Shown one piece after another: positions 8,113 to 8,709 of a DNA stretch of 8,709 bases. Origin of the DNA: Sideroxydans sp. (GTDB lineage: Bacteria; Pseudomonadota; Gammaproteobacteria; Burkholderiales; Gallionellaceae); contig JAGVFD010000209.1 in the NCBI GenBank assembly GCA_020057805.1, forward strand, positions 1 through 8,709, given 5' to 3'. How positions within the stretch are numbered: position 1 is the stretch's first letter; every line of letters starts with the position of its first letter. The notes beneath the pieces were generated by a model. The model did not search any database. It was given only the letters and a program-made list of their open reading frames with translations, and had not been told where the DNA came from. The translations under genes were made by a program, and so were the position numbers.

Positions 8113-8131
8113 ATCATGTATCTTGCATGAT
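8113..8131. repeat. Short inverted repeat with a degenerate TCATGGTATC copy
   Basis: ATCATG (8113-8118) and CATGAT (8126-8131) form a 6-bp inverted repeat with a 7-base spacer. The left half continues as TCATGTATC (8114-8122), which is the downstream repeat core TCATGGTATC lacking one G. It may be a fifth, decayed or weaker copy of that repeat. The match is short and could be coincidental. Confidence 0.35.
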
Positions 8132-8143
8132 CAATGGTGTTTT

Positions 8144-8191
8144 TCATGGTATCAATTAAGGTGATATGTTGGGGCGCAGCCGATACCATGA
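8144..8191. repeat. Inverted pair of TCATGGTATC repeats
   Basis: TCATGGTATC (8144-8153) and its exact reverse complement GATACCATGA (8182-8191) are separated by 28 bases. Flanking GTTTTT (8139-8144) and AAAAAC (8196-8201) can extend the stem after a small bulge. The same 10-mer occurs twice more at 8262 and 8279. No coding sequence was seen in this part of the 8065-8323 gap. Confidence 0.7.
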
Positions 8192-8255
8192 TTAGAAAAA
8201 CTGAATTTCACTCTGTAGCACTCGACTCAAACCGGTAGCTAGCAAGGCTTTCCCA

Positions 8256-8290
8256 AGATTTTCATGGTATCGAAAATCTCATGGTATCGA
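8256..8290. promoter_or_regulatory. Candidate operator: tandem TCATGGTATCGA repeats inside a palindrome
   Basis: TCATGGTATCGA occurs at 8262-8273 and again at 8279-8290, a 17-bp period. The first copy sits inside an inverted repeat, AGATTTTC (8256-8263) and GAAAATCT (8272-8279), with 8-bp arms and an 8-base spacer. The block ends 33 bases before the start of the HTH antitoxin gene at 8324. Antitoxins of this kind normally bind repeats upstream of their own gene and repress it, so this is the best operator candidate. The repeats are seen directly; the binding role is inferred. Confidence 0.5.
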
Positions 8291-8323
8291 GTCACACTAT
8301 TGGAATTAATCTCTGCATTGTAA

Positions 8324-8695
8324 ATGGACAAAATGCATAACCCACCGCATCCGGGAGAAGTCTTGCGTGAATGGCTCCCAGAAGGGATGACTGTTGCGAC
8401 AGCGGCGCAGACATTACAGGTTTCGAGAAGTACCTTATCCAAGGTTCTCAACGGCAATGGCCGCATTACAGCGAGCCTAGCATTGCGTCTTTCTGCGTGG
8501 CTGGCCACAACGCCGGACGTATGGCTTGGGATGCAAACTCAGTTTGATTTGTGGCAGGCAAATCAAGTGCCAGTGCCGAAGATAAAACCGCTGCAACGGA
8601 TAGTGGTCAGTGATCGACTAGTCAGCGGCGTTACTCCAGACAACCTGCACGGCGAAGTAAGTTTCGGAGCGCCTGTGGGTAAGGAATTTTTGTAA
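8324..8695 (+). CDS. HigA-type HTH antitoxin with a MazE-like C-terminal tail
   Basis: This is a 123-aa DNA-binding protein of the HigA/VapI antitoxin family. It opens with NPPHPGEVLREWL (6-18), has a helix-turn-helix at about 23-44 (TVATAAQTLQVSRSTLSKVL), then NGNGRITASLALRLSAWL and the family-typical WLGMQTQFDLWQA (67-79). HigA proteins usually end near 95-105 aa. This one continues into SDRLVSGVTPDNLHGEVSFG and APVGKEFL (96-123), which resembles the toxin-binding tail of MazE (E. coli MazE has ITPENLHENIDWGEP and ends KDKEVW). The protein therefore looks like a fusion joined at about residues 82-92. An in-frame TAA at 8321-8323 limits the start to ATG 8324 or ATG 8333; neither has a good ribosome binding site, though GGA at 8326-8328 slightly favours 8333. 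The HigB toxin gene normally found beside higA is absent upstream. The HTH assignment is firm; the MazE-tail reading comes from remembered family sequences. Confidence 0.85.
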   Translation: MDKMHNPPHPGEVLREWLPEGMTVATAAQTLQVSRSTLSKVLNGNGRITASLALRLSAWLATTPDVWLGMQTQFDLWQANQVPVPKIKPLQRIVVSDRLVSGVTPDNLHGEVSFGAPVGKEFL

Positions 8696-8709
8696 TGCGT
8701 GCGCAATAA

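Noticed and set aside
8166..8238. Mini-ORFs MLGRSRYHD (8166-8195) and a 16-residue frame from ATG 8188, considered as remnants of a HigB toxin
   Set aside because: They are too short, have no correctly spaced ribosome binding site, and the similarity to HigB termini is limited to two or three residues.
8144..8290. CRISPR array
   Set aside because: The repeats are only 10-12 bp, are irregularly spaced and partly inverted, and have no spacers of uniform length.
8239..8508. Minus-strand ORF of 89 aa overlapping the antitoxin
   Set aside because: It is antisense to the conserved HTH coding region, and its own translation matches nothing recognisable.

Overview
The window looks like chromosomal DNA from a moderate-GC proteobacterium, most likely a betaproteobacterium. 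The evidence is the hinge and head sequence of the SMC protein, the periplasmic DUF4124 protein close to guaB, and the guaB-guaA order. This assignment comes from family recognition by eye; no database search was possible. Three regions can be separated.

(1) Positions 1-4033. A full-length smc gene (TTG start, 1175 aa) for chromosome condensation and segregation converges on a small secreted DUF4124 protein gene on the minus strand. Only 3 bp separate the two stop codons.

(2) Positions 4034-8064. A 219-aa hypothetical gene (GTG start, visibly more AT-rich) is followed by the guanine-nucleotide branch, guaB (IMP dehydrogenase) and guaA (GMP synthase). Together these two enzymes convert IMP to XMP to GMP. 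guaB has a consensus extended -10 promoter followed by a GC-only discriminator, the kind of promoter usually under stringent control. The 110-bp guaB-guaA gap is unusual: a purine-rich tract with a canonical four-G-tract quadruplex motif is followed by pyrimidine-rich segments that can pair with it in several mutually exclusive ways.

(3) Positions 8065-8709. Directly after guaA, whose 3' end is a known integration site for genomic islands, lies a 259-bp AT-rich non-coding stretch. It holds an 18-bp perfect palindrome and four exact copies of the 10-mer TCATGGTATC (three direct, one inverted), plus a fifth degenerate copy. The last two exact copies lie just upstream of a small gene. That gene encodes an apparently chimeric antitoxin: a HigA-type helix-turn-helix domain joined to a C-terminal tail that reads like the toxin-binding tail of MazE. 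No HigB-like toxin lies upstream. The start codon that overlaps the antitoxin stop, where a MazF-type toxin would be expected, runs into a stop after four codons. This chimera and its repeat-rich upstream region are the most novel-looking part of the window.
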